A DNA stretch of 64,000 nt from Cheiracanthium punctorium. Taxonomy: Eukaryota; Arthropoda; Arachnida; Araneae; Cheiracanthiidae. Both the position numbers and the translations under genes were made by a program. Location of the stretch: the NCBI GenBank assembly GCA_038373885.1, contig JAWZYV010011608.1, forward strand, positions 372,001-436,000, read 5' to 3'. Within the stretch, counting starts at the first letter, position 1; each line of letters begins with the position of its first letter. The notes beneath the pieces are model-generated. The model worked only from the letters and a program-made list of their open reading frames with translations. It was not told the DNA's origin and searched no databases. This document shows positions 20,828 to 31,099 of this stretch, piece by piece.

Positions 20828-21392
20828 GGAGAGAGCAATCTTTATACTGAAAAAGGCTTTACAAAGTGACTGCACTATTTATTTGCATAAGTTTCTATTA
20901 TTCCTTTTCATTTACGAAAGTAAAATCATTTTTGTTTGATTTTAGGAGCGAAGTTAGTCAGTTATTGTAAATATTTCGTGATTTATATTTTGGTTCGGAA
21001 TATGGGCTAATAATTCTAGTTAGAAAGATAAAGAAGCAATGAAATTCGTAATAGAAAAGAAATGTACTTCAATTCAACAAATGGTTTTAGAACTCTTTGA
21101 AAGAAGCACAAGTTTACGCTTGAAAAGGGTAAAATGTTAATGTTAATGGAAATTTATTTTCTGAAATGTTTAGTTATCAGGTACCTTTATTTAGAAGACT
21201 GTAGTCATTCAAAATAAATAAGTTGTTCGCAGAAATAACATAAAAAAGATTTTCAGAATTCATTGTCTATTTATTCTCCTATCTTGTCATATTATGTTTG
21301 TACACGGCCTCACGAGAGGAATGATTTTACTTACTGCTGCCATCTATTGTCATAATGGAAAGTTAATATTTTCTATTAGGCTCAGTGTAGTT

Positions 21393-21775
21393 CGAAAAAA
21401 TCATGTGATTTTGATACATAAGTACAAATAAACTAATAATGCCAAGCACTTCGAAATTTTAAAACTGTCTCTTTACAAGCTGTATTGCATAGTGAAATAA
21501 ACTATCAATCTGTCTCAGTTTCAAAACTTTTAGGAAAAATTCTTAAAAATCAGAAATTTTCGAAAAACGTGTCACTCTTCGAAAAATCTTGCAGCTCAGA
21601 TCTATCTATGTTTCAGAATTTTTTTCTGAAAATTTCACAAAAGCCACAGCGTTTTAGCTTATTGCAGTGTGTAAAGCAGCTTATGAAGAACCATCTGGAA
21701 TTTTTTGGAGACCATGGTGCTATTAGTTTATTTCAATTTGTGTACCAAGACTAAAAACAGAGTTCTTTTTTTTTC
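21393..21775 (+). repeat. Dispersed ~380-bp repeat, TTCGAAAAAA ends, copy 1
   Basis: Starts TTCGAAAAAATCATGTG and ends in a T-run then CGA, so the termini are weakly inverted. A second copy lies at 33005-33380 in the opposite orientation with high similarity throughout. The shared 89-96 codon open frames across both copies do not align as protein and are probably chance. A non-autonomous transposon is likely; the family is unknown. Confidence 0.75.
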
Positions 21776-22229
21776 GACATACACCCTTAATTTCCGGAAA
21801 GAAACAGTCCGTACGCATGAAAATTTACTAGTTTTTTTAAATAAGTTACTTATCTTTTAAATTGTTTCTTATTCTATTGTTAGACTGCAACAAGTATTTG
21901 GCGGTAAAATTAAAATTTAAGTGCAATTTAAAAGCTCAAGATTATGTTTTGTGGTTTATGTGCTTTCGTGTACTTCTAGAAATATTTCTACAGAACAGTT
22001 GCGTGTCAGCAACTTACATGACACCACTTTCGCTTCAATATTCACCACTTTCTTAGGTGCACTCACGGGCGGATCTGAATCCCCCCCCCCCTTCAAAGAG
22101 AAAAACTGGCTATCAATTAAAATGTTTTATTTTTAAAAATTGTCTTCAAACTATTTCTACAACTTTTTTTGGAAAAAAAATTGTTCGTTATTAAATAAAT
22201 ATTTACAGTCGATCCCGATACATGACATG

Positions 22230-22570
22230 CAGTTGAACTCTGTAATATCGTCACTGAGGTGACCATATAATTATTTCTGACTCCATGGGCGCCGGCAGAA
22301 TATTTCCCAGGGTGGGGGGCAAAGACTACTCCAGGAGGCGAAAGACTACTTCAACGTATGGTTACCACGTTGGAAAGAGCAAAAAAGCAAGGGAAAACAC
22401 TGCATACAAAAATCCAGGGGGGCATTGCCCCCCTTGCCCTATGCTGCCGGCGCCCATGTCTGACTCTCTAACTGAATCGTGTCGTGTTAACTTGTAGGCA
22501 ATTTATACAGAATATTGACGTTTTAAGAGAATTGTCCGTGTAACGAGATCACGTTAATCGAGTTCAACAG
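22230..22570. mobile_element. pogo/Tigger-like MITE, split by a hAT MITE
   Basis: Left end CAGTTGAACTCTGTAATATCG and right end, inverted, CTGTTGAACTCGATTAACG. This CAGTTGAAC start is common in pogo/Tigger elements. The hAT MITE at 22284-22458 with its own 8-bp duplication lies inside. Flanking dinucleotides are TG on both sides rather than TA. Confidence 0.6.
22284..22458. mobile_element. hAT-type MITE (CATGGGCGCC family), copy 2
   Basis: Ends CATGGGCGCCGGCAG on both strands, nearly perfect, with exact duplication TCTGACTC at 22276-22283 and 22459-22466. Body matches the reverse of 2471-2666. It is younger than the pogo-like element around it. Confidence 0.93.
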
Positions 22571-22866
22571 TGTGTGCATCCCCTGTCTAAACTATAGTCC
22601 TTGGCAGGTTTAGACTGCGTAAACTCAGTGGTTCAAGCACTGATATCATTTAGTTTAATTTAATTAAATATTTTGTTTTATGTTCGAGATTGCAATTTTA
22701 ATTTTTGGAAACAGCGCTTTTTAAATTGGTTTTTTAAGAGACAGCTGCCTGCTATAAAAATGGAGTTACGTTTATGTTTAAGAAGCCTTTAATAAATGTT
22801 GTTATGTCTTACATTTTGTGTTATGTATTCATACATTAGTCCTTACGAACCAGAATTAGTGGTAGT

Positions 22867-23272
22867 CAGGGCCGGAAAGATCTATTACCCGACGTCTCCG
22901 GGGCATGTATATTTTTTTGCCACATGTCGAGGCATGTAAAAAAATTGGCCGTAAGAGATTCATGAATTGCTTAAATATATATATATATGTATATTCTTAA
23001 ATGCCATCGATTTTTTAAAACTTGTTAAGGGAAAAATAAATTTCCATTTTTATTTCAGTGATTTTATCTATGTCCTAGCGGCAACTCAGTACCTAAACTG
23101 TAGTGTAAACCAAATAGCCCCAACTCCAACATTAGTGAGAAAAGATAAAATCCCCATATCCCACATAGTAATATTTTTCAGGCATGTAAATATTTGGTTC
23201 TGGCATATATTATTTTAGGTTACATGCCCGACCCCCCCCCCATGTAAATTTTTGGATATTTTTCTGCCCCTG
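22867..23272. mobile_element. hAT-type element (CAGGGCCGGAAA), ~406 bp
   Basis: Left end CAGGGCCGGAAAGATC, right end inverted CAGGGGCAGAAAAATATCC; flanks GTGGTAGT and CTAGTAGT agree at six of eight bases. Subterminal ACATGCC/GGCATGT motifs are mirrored near each end. Non-coding core. Confidence 0.75.
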
Positions 23273-23279
23273 CTAGTAG

Positions 23280-24262
23280 TATTAATTTTGCAGACTTCAT
23301 TGATGAGTATTATTTAGTCTGGACCGCAGGATGTGTCACCAAGTACTTTAGTGATGACTATGTTAAAAGATGTGAAAGGTAATTTGAAAATGAAACGTTC
23401 CCGATATTATCTTTTGATAAGAGCTTAATAATTTGAATACACCAGCAAACAAGTATTTTTATAATGCCAGCAAATGATAAAGGGTTAGTATTATATCCAC
23501 GAATTTTATTCTGCTATAGTGTTTTGTTCTACGTCAGTGATATCAGGAATGAATTTTTAGATTTTTACAGTTTAATCAATGAATAGACAAATAGAATTAA
23601 TTTAATTTTTTAAAATACCACATTTAATTTATTTATGAGAAGAGCTATACGCATGATAGGGACAATTATTAATAAATAAATTTTACAGGCATAGTTAAAA
23701 AAATAATAATACAAACTAATTGTGATTTAATTTTTCCAGTTATGTTAATTTTTGGCTGTTTCTCAGAGAGTTGGTACGTTAAATATCTGCCTAAAATTTA
23801 CTTATAAAGCAGTAAAAACCTGTTTAAAATGGAATTACAAAGCGCCAAAACATGTTTCTGTGACAGACATCCGTTGAATAAATGTTACTGGAGAGATAAC
23901 CAATAATACTGGATAAAGGTTATTCTCAGTGGACCATGAATTTATAATCTTCTTGTAAGGCTCTTTTTCAAATTTTCAAGCATCTAACGTTAATAGTTAG
24001 CGGGTGCTTCCTGTGTGATAAGAGGCTTTTAGCGATAGCTTTAAAGTTTCTTCTAAAGGCATTAGTTGGGCTTTTGAAAGTGTATCTTTCAACAACATAA
24101 GAATACAAAATATACCTTATGTAGATATCAAATAGCTTTCCATGTTTTGGGGCATCTGCACTTAAAACTAATGAATGGGATGAAACAAATTTCGTACACA
24201 GACTGTGGAAGACAGAGAGAGAATGTCTGTAAAAAAAAAAAAAAAGTAAGAAAAGTTAACGT
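23280..24262. other. AT-rich DNA, no gene seen
   Basis: No frame, RNA gene or paired repeat ends recognised. Confidence 0.45.
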
Positions 24263-24265
24263 TAA

Positions 24266-24634
24266 CCCTTTAACGCGCAGTATTCCCGCTCTGGGAACAC
24301 CAAACTCTCACGTTTTGACTGTTGCCAGTCACGAAGAATAGATTTGGTATCTGTAAGTTGCGGGTGACATAGCTCCATGAGAATCCTTCACTTTTTAGCA
24401 CGTCATTTCCCGTCAAAAAATTGTCCCGATTATTTTTAACAGCACTGACATCTGCTGAAAAATGGAAGAATGCGAGAACAGCTGGATAGATTGCCCAATG
24501 CTGAAAAAAAGGCAGCCGTTGCCATCGCTCGACTTAACTACCAGCAAGATGGCGGACGATCGAAACGTTCATCGCGTGCCACAGATCTAGAGACTCTTTT
24601 TTGACGACAGCTGGCTGTGCGCCGCACAGCCAGC
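24266..24634 (-). mobile_element. piggyBac-type foldback MITE, copy 3, half element
   Basis: Starts after TTAA (24262-24265) with CCCTTTAACGCGCAGT and reads the family in reverse up to the apex AGCTGGCTGTGC/GCACAGCCAGCT, then stops. The second hairpin arm and the CCCTTTGAGGCG end are absent, so one breakpoint is at the hairpin tip. Confidence 0.88.
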
Positions 24635-24639
24635 TAACG

Positions 24640-25425
24640 AAATTTCTGCTCTGCTATCACTTACTTACTGGGAATTTAGCACAATCGAGGTAGGTTATCT
24701 GAATTTTCTAGTACATACAGGATTTTGGAACTGTTGCTAGTAAGAAAAAAAAATTAAAAATGCTATTCAACGTATAACAATGAATTACGGATTAAATAGA
24801 TTACGTCTAGTCCGTTCCCTGCTGACTCTAAGCGAACCATTTTCCTCGAATTTTTTCTATATTGTTTCTTTGTCACCTTTTTAATGTCCGTTTGCATCAC
24901 AAACATTGCACATGAGAGAAAAATATATATATATATATATCTTTGTACAGGAATTCTTGGTCATTTTTCATGGTTCTATTCAAAGCAAACAACAACTACG
25001 TTCGGAAAGCAATGCAAAATGTTCTGCAAATGTTTTGAGAGGCTAAAAATGCAGTTTTTACTCTTCAGAACATAGCATTAACATTGACTCAAGCCCTCTT
25101 TGCAAATTGTACAACAATAATGAAGAGATGGGTGCAGTAATGGATACAGATTTATTTTATTTTATTTTATTTTATTGACGGGCTAGTTAAAAAAAAAAGA
25201 AGAAAACAAAAGTAAAACCTGTTTTGAACTAAACAAAATGTTATGGTAAAGTTGAGTAATTTTTTGCGAGAGGAACTAATTTTAACTATCAAGTTCAATT
25301 TTAACTATCTTCACCGAGGAATGATTGCAAGACGAAAAATAAATGTGTCTCGTCTCGCCTCGCTTAACGATTGCACACCTTTGCCTCATCTCACGCCTTC
25401 TCGCAACTACACTTATATCCGCATC
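24640..25425. other. AT-rich DNA with low-complexity runs
   Basis: Contains (AT)n near 24925, a TTTTATTTTA run near 25150-25175 and a short GTCTCGTCTCG repeat at 25340-25405. No gene seen. Confidence 0.45.
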
Positions 25426-25433
25426 TGAGTAAG

Positions 25434-25942
25434 CAGGGACTGATCTACACATTTGGGGGCTCAGGGCACAGATACTTTCGGGGGCCCCATCACAAAAATT
25501 TTCCGCAGAATATTACTTAATTAAATTAAGTTAAAACCAATTATCATTCCTGAGTTAACCATACGTAAACATTTACAAATCAGTAAAATGTCACGACAGA
25601 TACCACTTATATGAATTTTTCGATTTTGAAATGTTTTTATGGATATTTACAGCCGTCACACACCTTTGAAAAGATAAAAGGAGGCCCATGCTGAGGTGTC
25701 CGAACGAATTTGCGAATATCGAATTTATCGAATGTCGAATCGAATGCATAATTTTTAGCGTTACAAGTTACATTAAATTAAAAATTTTGAATATTTGTGA
25801 TGAAATGAAGTAATCAGAAATTTTTCTCTTGAGAGATAATTTTAGTAGCTATTATGATTACATAAAAGGAAGTTTTGGGGCCCCCTAAAAATCGGGGGCC
25901 CGGGGCACGTGCCCCGAATGCCCCGCCGTAAATCAGTCCCTG
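25434..25942. mobile_element. hAT-type element (CAGGGACTGAT), 509 bp
   Basis: Ends CAGGGACTGATCTAC and, inverted, CAGGGACTGATTTACGG; exact duplication TGAGTAAG at 25426-25433 and 25943-25950. GGGGGCC blocks lie inside both ends. The centre is AT-rich and non-coding, with a cluster of TCGAAT-like motifs near 25715-25745. Confidence 0.93.
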
Positions 25943-25959
25943 TGAGTAAGTAAAGAATT

Positions 25960-26440
25960 TTCAAGAAGTATCTAAATATGTTGTTTTCCCCCCGGGGCCG
26001 CTCAACCCCCAAAGCATGCCCCCCATCAGAGGGGGCCAAGTACTGCATGGATTTCTAAAATTGGGAAACCAAAAGTAACTTTCTCTTTGCTTTTTTAATC
26101 GTTCCCTTGGTCGTTGCCGAAAGGAATGCCGGGAAAGTCTCTTGTGAAAGGCCGCCATTGTTTGTGGGTGCCGCAGTCCTCACGTGCAGGAGTGCAGCTC
26201 GGCAAATATTTTCTTTGCACTCGAAGTGGGTAGAGAGCGGCACTTAAGATCGCCGGCTATCCCCTCAAGAGGCCGGCAAGAGTGCATCCCATTACGGGAG
26301 CATCTTTCTTCGAAGCCCGGGAAAAAATATTTTTGCCGGGCGTTGCCTGCCGTCACCAAAAGCTGCCGCATTTTCAGATAGTCGCTGGAGATACTAGAAG
26401 CGATAACGATCGAGAAGTGCGACATAAACAGGAGAATGTG
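25960..26440. other. CpG- and GC-rich island without a clear gene
   Basis: From about 26100 to 26390 the DNA is unusually GC-rich with many CpG pairs (GCCGGCAAGAG, GCCCGGGAAAAA, GCCGGGCGTTGCC). Several overlapping open frames exist on both strands, as expected of GC-rich DNA with few stops, none with a domain I recognise. It could be a promoter with an untranslated exon, or a fragment of a GC-rich repeat. No splice pair or tRNA was found. Confidence 0.3.
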
Positions 26441-26447
26441 TATGTTA

Positions 26448-26608
26448 CAGTGGCGGATCCAGAGGGGGGGCACAGAGCCCCCTATCCCAGATGAACCGAC
26501 TTGACGCACTAGAAAATTGACTTAGTTTGCGAATTCAAATAATTTACAAGAAAATGGAGACAACACAATTCTGTGAACCAACAGAATTTTTTTCTGTATC
26601 CGCCACTG
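26448..26608. mobile_element. hAT-type MITE (CAGTGGCGGATCC family), small copy
   Basis: Ends CAGTGGCGGATCCAGA and, inverted, CAGTGGCGGATACAGAAA. Flanks GTATGTTA and AGTATGTA are similar with a one-base shift. Same terminal family as the 3.15-kb element at 37964-41116. Non-coding. Confidence 0.8.
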
Positions 26609-26634
26609 AGTATGTATATGTGTGTGACTGCGCA

Positions 26635-26800
26635 GTGGCGTACCTATAGGTAAAGTAGCGCCCATGGCGATACAACAAAATTATCTCTTAGTAAGAATAA
26701 TGCAAGTGAATTATGTATGTGTTATTACAAGTGAAAAAATTCTCATAGATTTAGGTTCTAAAGACAATGATTCAAAATAAATTTTTTAGTGTCGTACTAA
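26635..26800 (+). mobile_element. CAGTGGCGTACC repeat next to a TTAA MITE, copy 1
   Basis: Begins CAGTGGCGTACCTATAGG and has 'GCGCCCATGGC', then 'TTAGGTTCTAAAGACA'. The same order, inverted, is at 37451-37691, and in both places a TTAA-type MITE follows immediately on the same side. The far end is not identified. hAT-like by its CAGTGGCG start. Confidence 0.6.
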
Positions 26801-26806
26801 ATTTAA

Positions 26807-27018
26807 CCTGTTCGCTCCTATCGCTTTAAGGACGCGACTACTAAAGATGGATGCGAGACGAGACAGAGATTCACAGATTTTTTGCGAGACAAAACAAAAC
26901 TTTTCGGCTGTTTCGCGAGACAAAATAGGCCTATTTTTCGTCCAGCGTCTATACCTAGCGACGACAGCGATTCTCTCTTCTTTACCATCGCGTCCTTGAA
27001 ACGATGGGAGCAAACAGG
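26807..27018. mobile_element. TTAA-flanked MITE (CCTGTTCGCTCC)
   Basis: Inverted ends CCTGTTCGCTCC and CCTGTTTGCTCCC, extended by 'AAGGACGCGA' on both sides, flanked by TTAA at 26803-26806 and 27019-27022 as in piggyBac insertion. GAGACGAGAC motifs fill the centre. No coding. Confidence 0.82.
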
Positions 27019-27073
27019 TTAAATGTTTCTTTTACTGCTGCAGGGACATAAGCAAGATGAAAGGCCTTCAGAC

Positions 27074-27249
27074 TAAGGTGACCAAACGTCCCCATAATGT
27101 AAAAATGGAACTGGGGACAATTTTTAATTATTGCATTGTTTTACAATTAAATTACTGTTAATTATTACATTAATTATAAATGTCCCCAGTTTTGTTGTCA
27201 GAATCGGGGACATGTCCCCGATTCTGACTACAAAAATCTGGTCACCTTA
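27074..27249. mobile_element. hAT-type MITE (TAAGGTGACCA)
   Basis: Ends TAAGGTGACCAAACGTCCCC and, inverted, TAAGGTGACCAGATTTTTG; exact duplication CTTCAGAC at 27066-27073 and 27250-27257. Internal GGGGACA/TGTCCCC inverted blocks. Non-coding. Confidence 0.93.
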
Positions 27250-27259
27250 CTTCAGACCC

Positions 27260-28540
27260 CTCCCCCTGAATATTTTTTCTGGATACACCCTGTTCGTCTA
27301 GTCCCGCATACTATCCGTTAAAATTCCATAATGATTTCCTACTTTTTAAGCACCATACGCATACCACCAGCTGCTTAGTCCAGCGTTTCCCGGGCCGGAT
27401 GCATTAGATGTTCGGCCACAGTTTACCGAAACAAAAATTGTCAGTTGATGTTAATCACAGATGCACTAATCTGTTTAGTTTCTCTCTATTCTAAAAAAAA
27501 AGTAACGCACGGATTTGGAAAATTCCGAGGAACCTAATAAGCTGACTTAAATTTCGAAACGCGAATTATTTTAGAAGATATTAATAAAAAACTGAAAAAT
27601 AAAACATAATGGTTGCTAGATTTGGCATAAAATCATTCATTCCTTTGCAACAAAGCAATTCCAAGTATGTAGAATCGCATGACATTGACAAATATGAAAT
27701 AGAATTACACCCTTTTTACGCCAAATTAAAAAGTGTATGAAATAAATAACTCAAAGTATGTTACACAAAGTTGACAATTTTCAAATAGTAAGTTCGCTTG
27801 GACAACAAGAGTGTAGAATGAGCGATTATTCGTTTTTCCAAAACAGAATAACTAATTGTAACTGATTTTAAAAGCGCCATCTTGGCATTAGGTACGATCT
27901 GACAAAATGGTATCTTTCCAAGCAGGGTGAATCTAAACCGCGAATTCAAAAATATTAGAACCCAATATCTTGAAAATGAAAAATAATTAAAATGCAGATT
28001 ATTTTAAAGCCGGTTCGGTCCAGCTGGAGTATTTGCTACCAGTAGAAATATTTGGTGGCGTTAACTGTGCCATTATAGAACTTATAGTACACTATGGATA
28101 TTTGCCAGCGCGGCGAGATGATATAATTCGTGGTGCTAAATACGTCAAAGGATTATGTAATATAGGATAACGGTTTTCCGGGAACCTTAAATGAGCAGTA
28201 ATTATAGGTTGTGAGCATGTGTAAATCGCCAAATAATGAAAAGTCGCCATTAGTGGCAAGCTATCCGTTCCGTAGTTTTTATCAAAGAAAACATACGAAG
28301 TATTGTTTTCTTAGAGCTAATTATTAACTATACATATACGCAAGTCGCCAAATTATGATAATTCGCCAATATTGGTTAATACGCAAGGTGTTCCATGGGT
28401 TTCACATAATTAAAAATAGTGCGAAGTTTAAATTTTTATGTTCCAAAAAACATGCAAGAACCAAAAAATGTGTAGCTCGGTAACATCCAATCTGATCCAA
28501 CCTCTGGGTTTTGTTTGTTGAAATTATGCCTTATTTACGA
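27260..28540. other. AT-rich DNA, no gene seen
   Basis: No recognisable gene or element. Repeated 'AAGTCGCCA' and 'ATTCGCCA' motifs occur near 28225-28375. Confidence 0.45.
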
Positions 28541-28549
28541 ATAAGCCTT

Positions 28550-29077
28550 ATTACGGGCCGAATGCCTCGTAACGAAAAGCGAGCGTAGCGAGTCTAAGGG
28601 GCCGCTATACATTATTTTGGTCCTCTAGTTTCATAAATAAACGTATTTTTAAAATCTGTGCATGTGCCTCATTTCTAACCGTTTATAATTTTGCTGTATA
28701 AGACTATTTTTACTTAAGCATATGAAGCTAACTTTTAAATATGTTATCTTTAAAAATTATAATTATCTTTGTTATCTATTAAAAATATGACATCTGAAAC
28801 AAAATTAAGAAAATAAATCCATTTTCCAAAATTAACAATATATTTTTACGTTACTATTGTGTAGCTATCGTTTTTGTATGGTAAATCAACTCCATCTATT
28901 GACACCTGTATAAAAATCACGGAAACAATTTATTTCCTTTTTTTATCAGGGATGAAAGGTTAATTCAGGTCATAAGCTATCTCCATTCCAAATTTCATCC
29001 AAATCCATCCCTTTTATCGTGAAAAAGTAACAAACCTACAAACCGACGAACTTTCGCATCTAATAATATTACTAGGA
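28550..29077 (-). mobile_element. Helitron-like element, 5' end on the minus strand
   Basis: On the minus strand the edge at 29077 reads TCCTAGTAATATTATTAGAT, then GCGAAAGTTCG, a GTTTGTTACTTTTTCACG block and GGATGAAATTTGG. This order matches the 5' end of well-known insect non-autonomous Helitrons (TCCTACTAATATTATAAATG family). The 3' end is not fixed; a GC-rich stretch with GCGAGCGTAGCGAG near 28575 may hold its hairpin. Confidence 0.55.
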
Positions 29078-29221
29078 TTTTTTCCCCCCTTTAAAAAAAT
29101 AAATAAATGTCCCAGATACCTAATATGATTATAAAGAGAAGCGGAGAGGGTTCGAAAACCCGGTTTCAGAGAAGACTGCTATTCTATGCTTGTTCGTGAC
29201 CCAATTTAATTCAATCAGTTT

Positions 29222-29291
29222 TATTTTTTTCAGTGGGTGTCGTGGCTGTCCCCATCTCTCTTGCGGCGGCCCTCTTTGGGCTACGACAATA
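29222..29291 (+). other. Candidate exon after a strong 3' splice site
   Basis: A T-rich tract and CAG at 29231-29233 are followed by a short frame with GC-rich codons, reading GVVAVPISLAAALFGLRQ then a stop at about 29290. The segment is hydrophobic, like a membrane tail, and stands out in base composition. No upstream exon, no AATAAA nearby and no family match I can name. An alternative frame runs further to 29399 without similarity. Chance is quite possible. Confidence 0.2.
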
Positions 29292-29399
29292 GGCTTTATA
29301 AGCTACAGCAGCGAACTGCGGACTGATAATGGCATTATTTTATTTGCTATGCAAGTTAACGATCCTCTCTTCAGGCTGTATGTAGTCACTGAATTCTAA

Positions 29400-29660
29400 C
29401 TTCACAAAATCTTTTAGCATTGAATCACCTTACATATATTATTATTACCATGGAGATTATTTTAAGTGGCATTTTAAAAAAATCATAAATATTAACTGAG
29501 TGATATATCGGGTTTTGTACTTGGTCTTAACAGATATCTTAATTTTTAAATATTGATCACCAGAAGACAAAAATGCGCAAATTAGTCTGAAAAAATTCAA
29601 TTTTATTCCTCTTGTGGAAGATCCCTTCTGAGTTGCCAAGTCGGCCGCAGTAAATACTAC
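29400..29660. other. AT-rich DNA, no gene seen
   Basis: Nothing recognisable before the piggyBac MITE. Confidence 0.4.
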
Positions 29661-29665
29661 TATAA

Positions 29666-30093
29666 CCCTTTGAGGCGCAACCCTTTATCAATGCTGAAAA
29701 AGGGCAGCCGTTGCCATCGCTCGACTTAACTACCAACAGCCAGCTGTCGTCAAAAAAGGGTCTCTAGATCTGTGGCACGCGATGAACGTTTCGATCGTCC
29801 GCCATCTTGCTGGTAGTTAAGTCGAGCGATGGCAACGGCTGCCCTTTTTTCAGCATTGGACAATCTGTCCAGCTGTTCTCGCATTCTTCCATTTTTCAGC
29901 AGATGTCAGTGCTGTTAAAAATAATCGTGACATTTTTTTTACGGGAAATGACGTGCTAAAAAGTAAAGGATTCTCGTGGAGCTATGTCACCCGCAACTAT
30001 TTTTATAGAAATCAAATCTATTCTTCGTGACTGGCAACAGTCAAAACGTCAGAGTTTGGTGTTCCCAGAGCGGGTACACTGCGCGTTAAAGGG
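29666..30093. mobile_element. piggyBac-type foldback MITE, copy 4, ATAA flanks
   Basis: Complete ends CCCTTTGAGGCGCAACC and TGCGCGTTAAAGGG, but flanked on both sides by ATAA (29662-29665 and 30094-30097) rather than TTAA. The left arm is cut short after 'CTTAACTACCA', so only about half the hairpin can form; the right arm is full. Non-coding. Confidence 0.9.
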
Positions 30094-30099
30094 ATAAAC

Positions 30100-31055
30100 A
30101 AACCTAATTTGCAAAACTTCAGCTGAATTTATCGCTGTTTCTTATATTTTGGAGTATCGTGTATTTTCAGTTTTTTTTTTCTTTTTCTGAATGTTTCATT
30201 GCTATACCATTTTGAGTCTGAATTTGAGTTGCGTTCAAAATTCGTTGGTCAAAAGGTCATGTGATTTAGACTACATGCAAAGGTGGTTTTTGAGTCTGAA
30301 TGAGATATCAATCAGATAAGAGCTTCCTATCCGGTTTGTTCTATTTGTCTTAACTCTCTGAACTGTCAATGAGCCGTAAAATATTCCAATCCCGGAATTC
30401 CGGTTTTCATAGCAATACACCCATTCATAAAGTAATTTTAAGCTTTAAAGCTTCTTTATGAATTGAAGTAACGTATCTAGAATAATTTTATTTTACAGCT
30501 GCAATTATTAAAATCAATCTATTAATTTTTTAAATGCTGTTGAAACTGCTTTTATTCAAATTTATTTATTTTTATTTGTCCATAATACACCATCAACTGT
30601 TATTGTTAACATTCCTTCTTTAGTATTTCCTTTGTTTGTAAACTTTGGACAGATTAATGATAAACCTTTCAATAAAGGTTTCAAATTTCCTTTACATTCG
30701 TACTTATCAAAACATTGATTTGGAAGAAATTTTCAATTTATTATTATTACTATTGTCCGTTGCTGTTATCAGTTGCTGATTCAGTACGATTATGTGAATT
30801 GCCCAAAGACGAATACAGTGAAAAAAGTTTATTTTTCCTGCAGATGGAGATAACATGCGTTAATTATTAGACATAACCACTCAATAATCAGCAAATTATT
30901 AGACGATACTATGTAAAACAAATGCATTTTAGTATTGATGTAAGTCACTTTTCTCAAAACAATGACCCCCCCCCTTTTTTTTTTACTTTCGGAACATGTA
31001 CCATTTAAGGAAAGTATTGTAATCATGAAAAAATTCGACTTCGAGATTTTGGTGT
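30100..31055. other. AT-rich DNA, no gene seen
   Basis: No coding frame or paired ends. A C/T homopolymer lies near 30965-30985. Confidence 0.45.
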
Positions 31056-31056
31056 A

Positions 31057-31059
<3 letters not shown>

Positions 31060-31096
<37 letters not shown>
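31060..31096. repeat. (GT)n microsatellite
   Basis: About 18 GT units. The next bases (GAACACGATAGCTCCTAAACG) resemble the leader that follows GT/CTG runs in some Helitrons, but no terminus is present. Confidence 0.9.
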
Positions 31097-31098
<2 letters not shown>

Positions 31099-31099
31099 T

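Noticed and set aside
25960..26510. Overlapping open frames of 62-109 codons as a gene
   Set aside because: All six frames are open in turn because GC-rich DNA has few stops; none has a domain, and they overlap a hAT MITE end.
31060..31096. Helitron 5' end at the GT microsatellite
   Set aside because: The following leader is suggestive, but there is no TC start or hairpin end.
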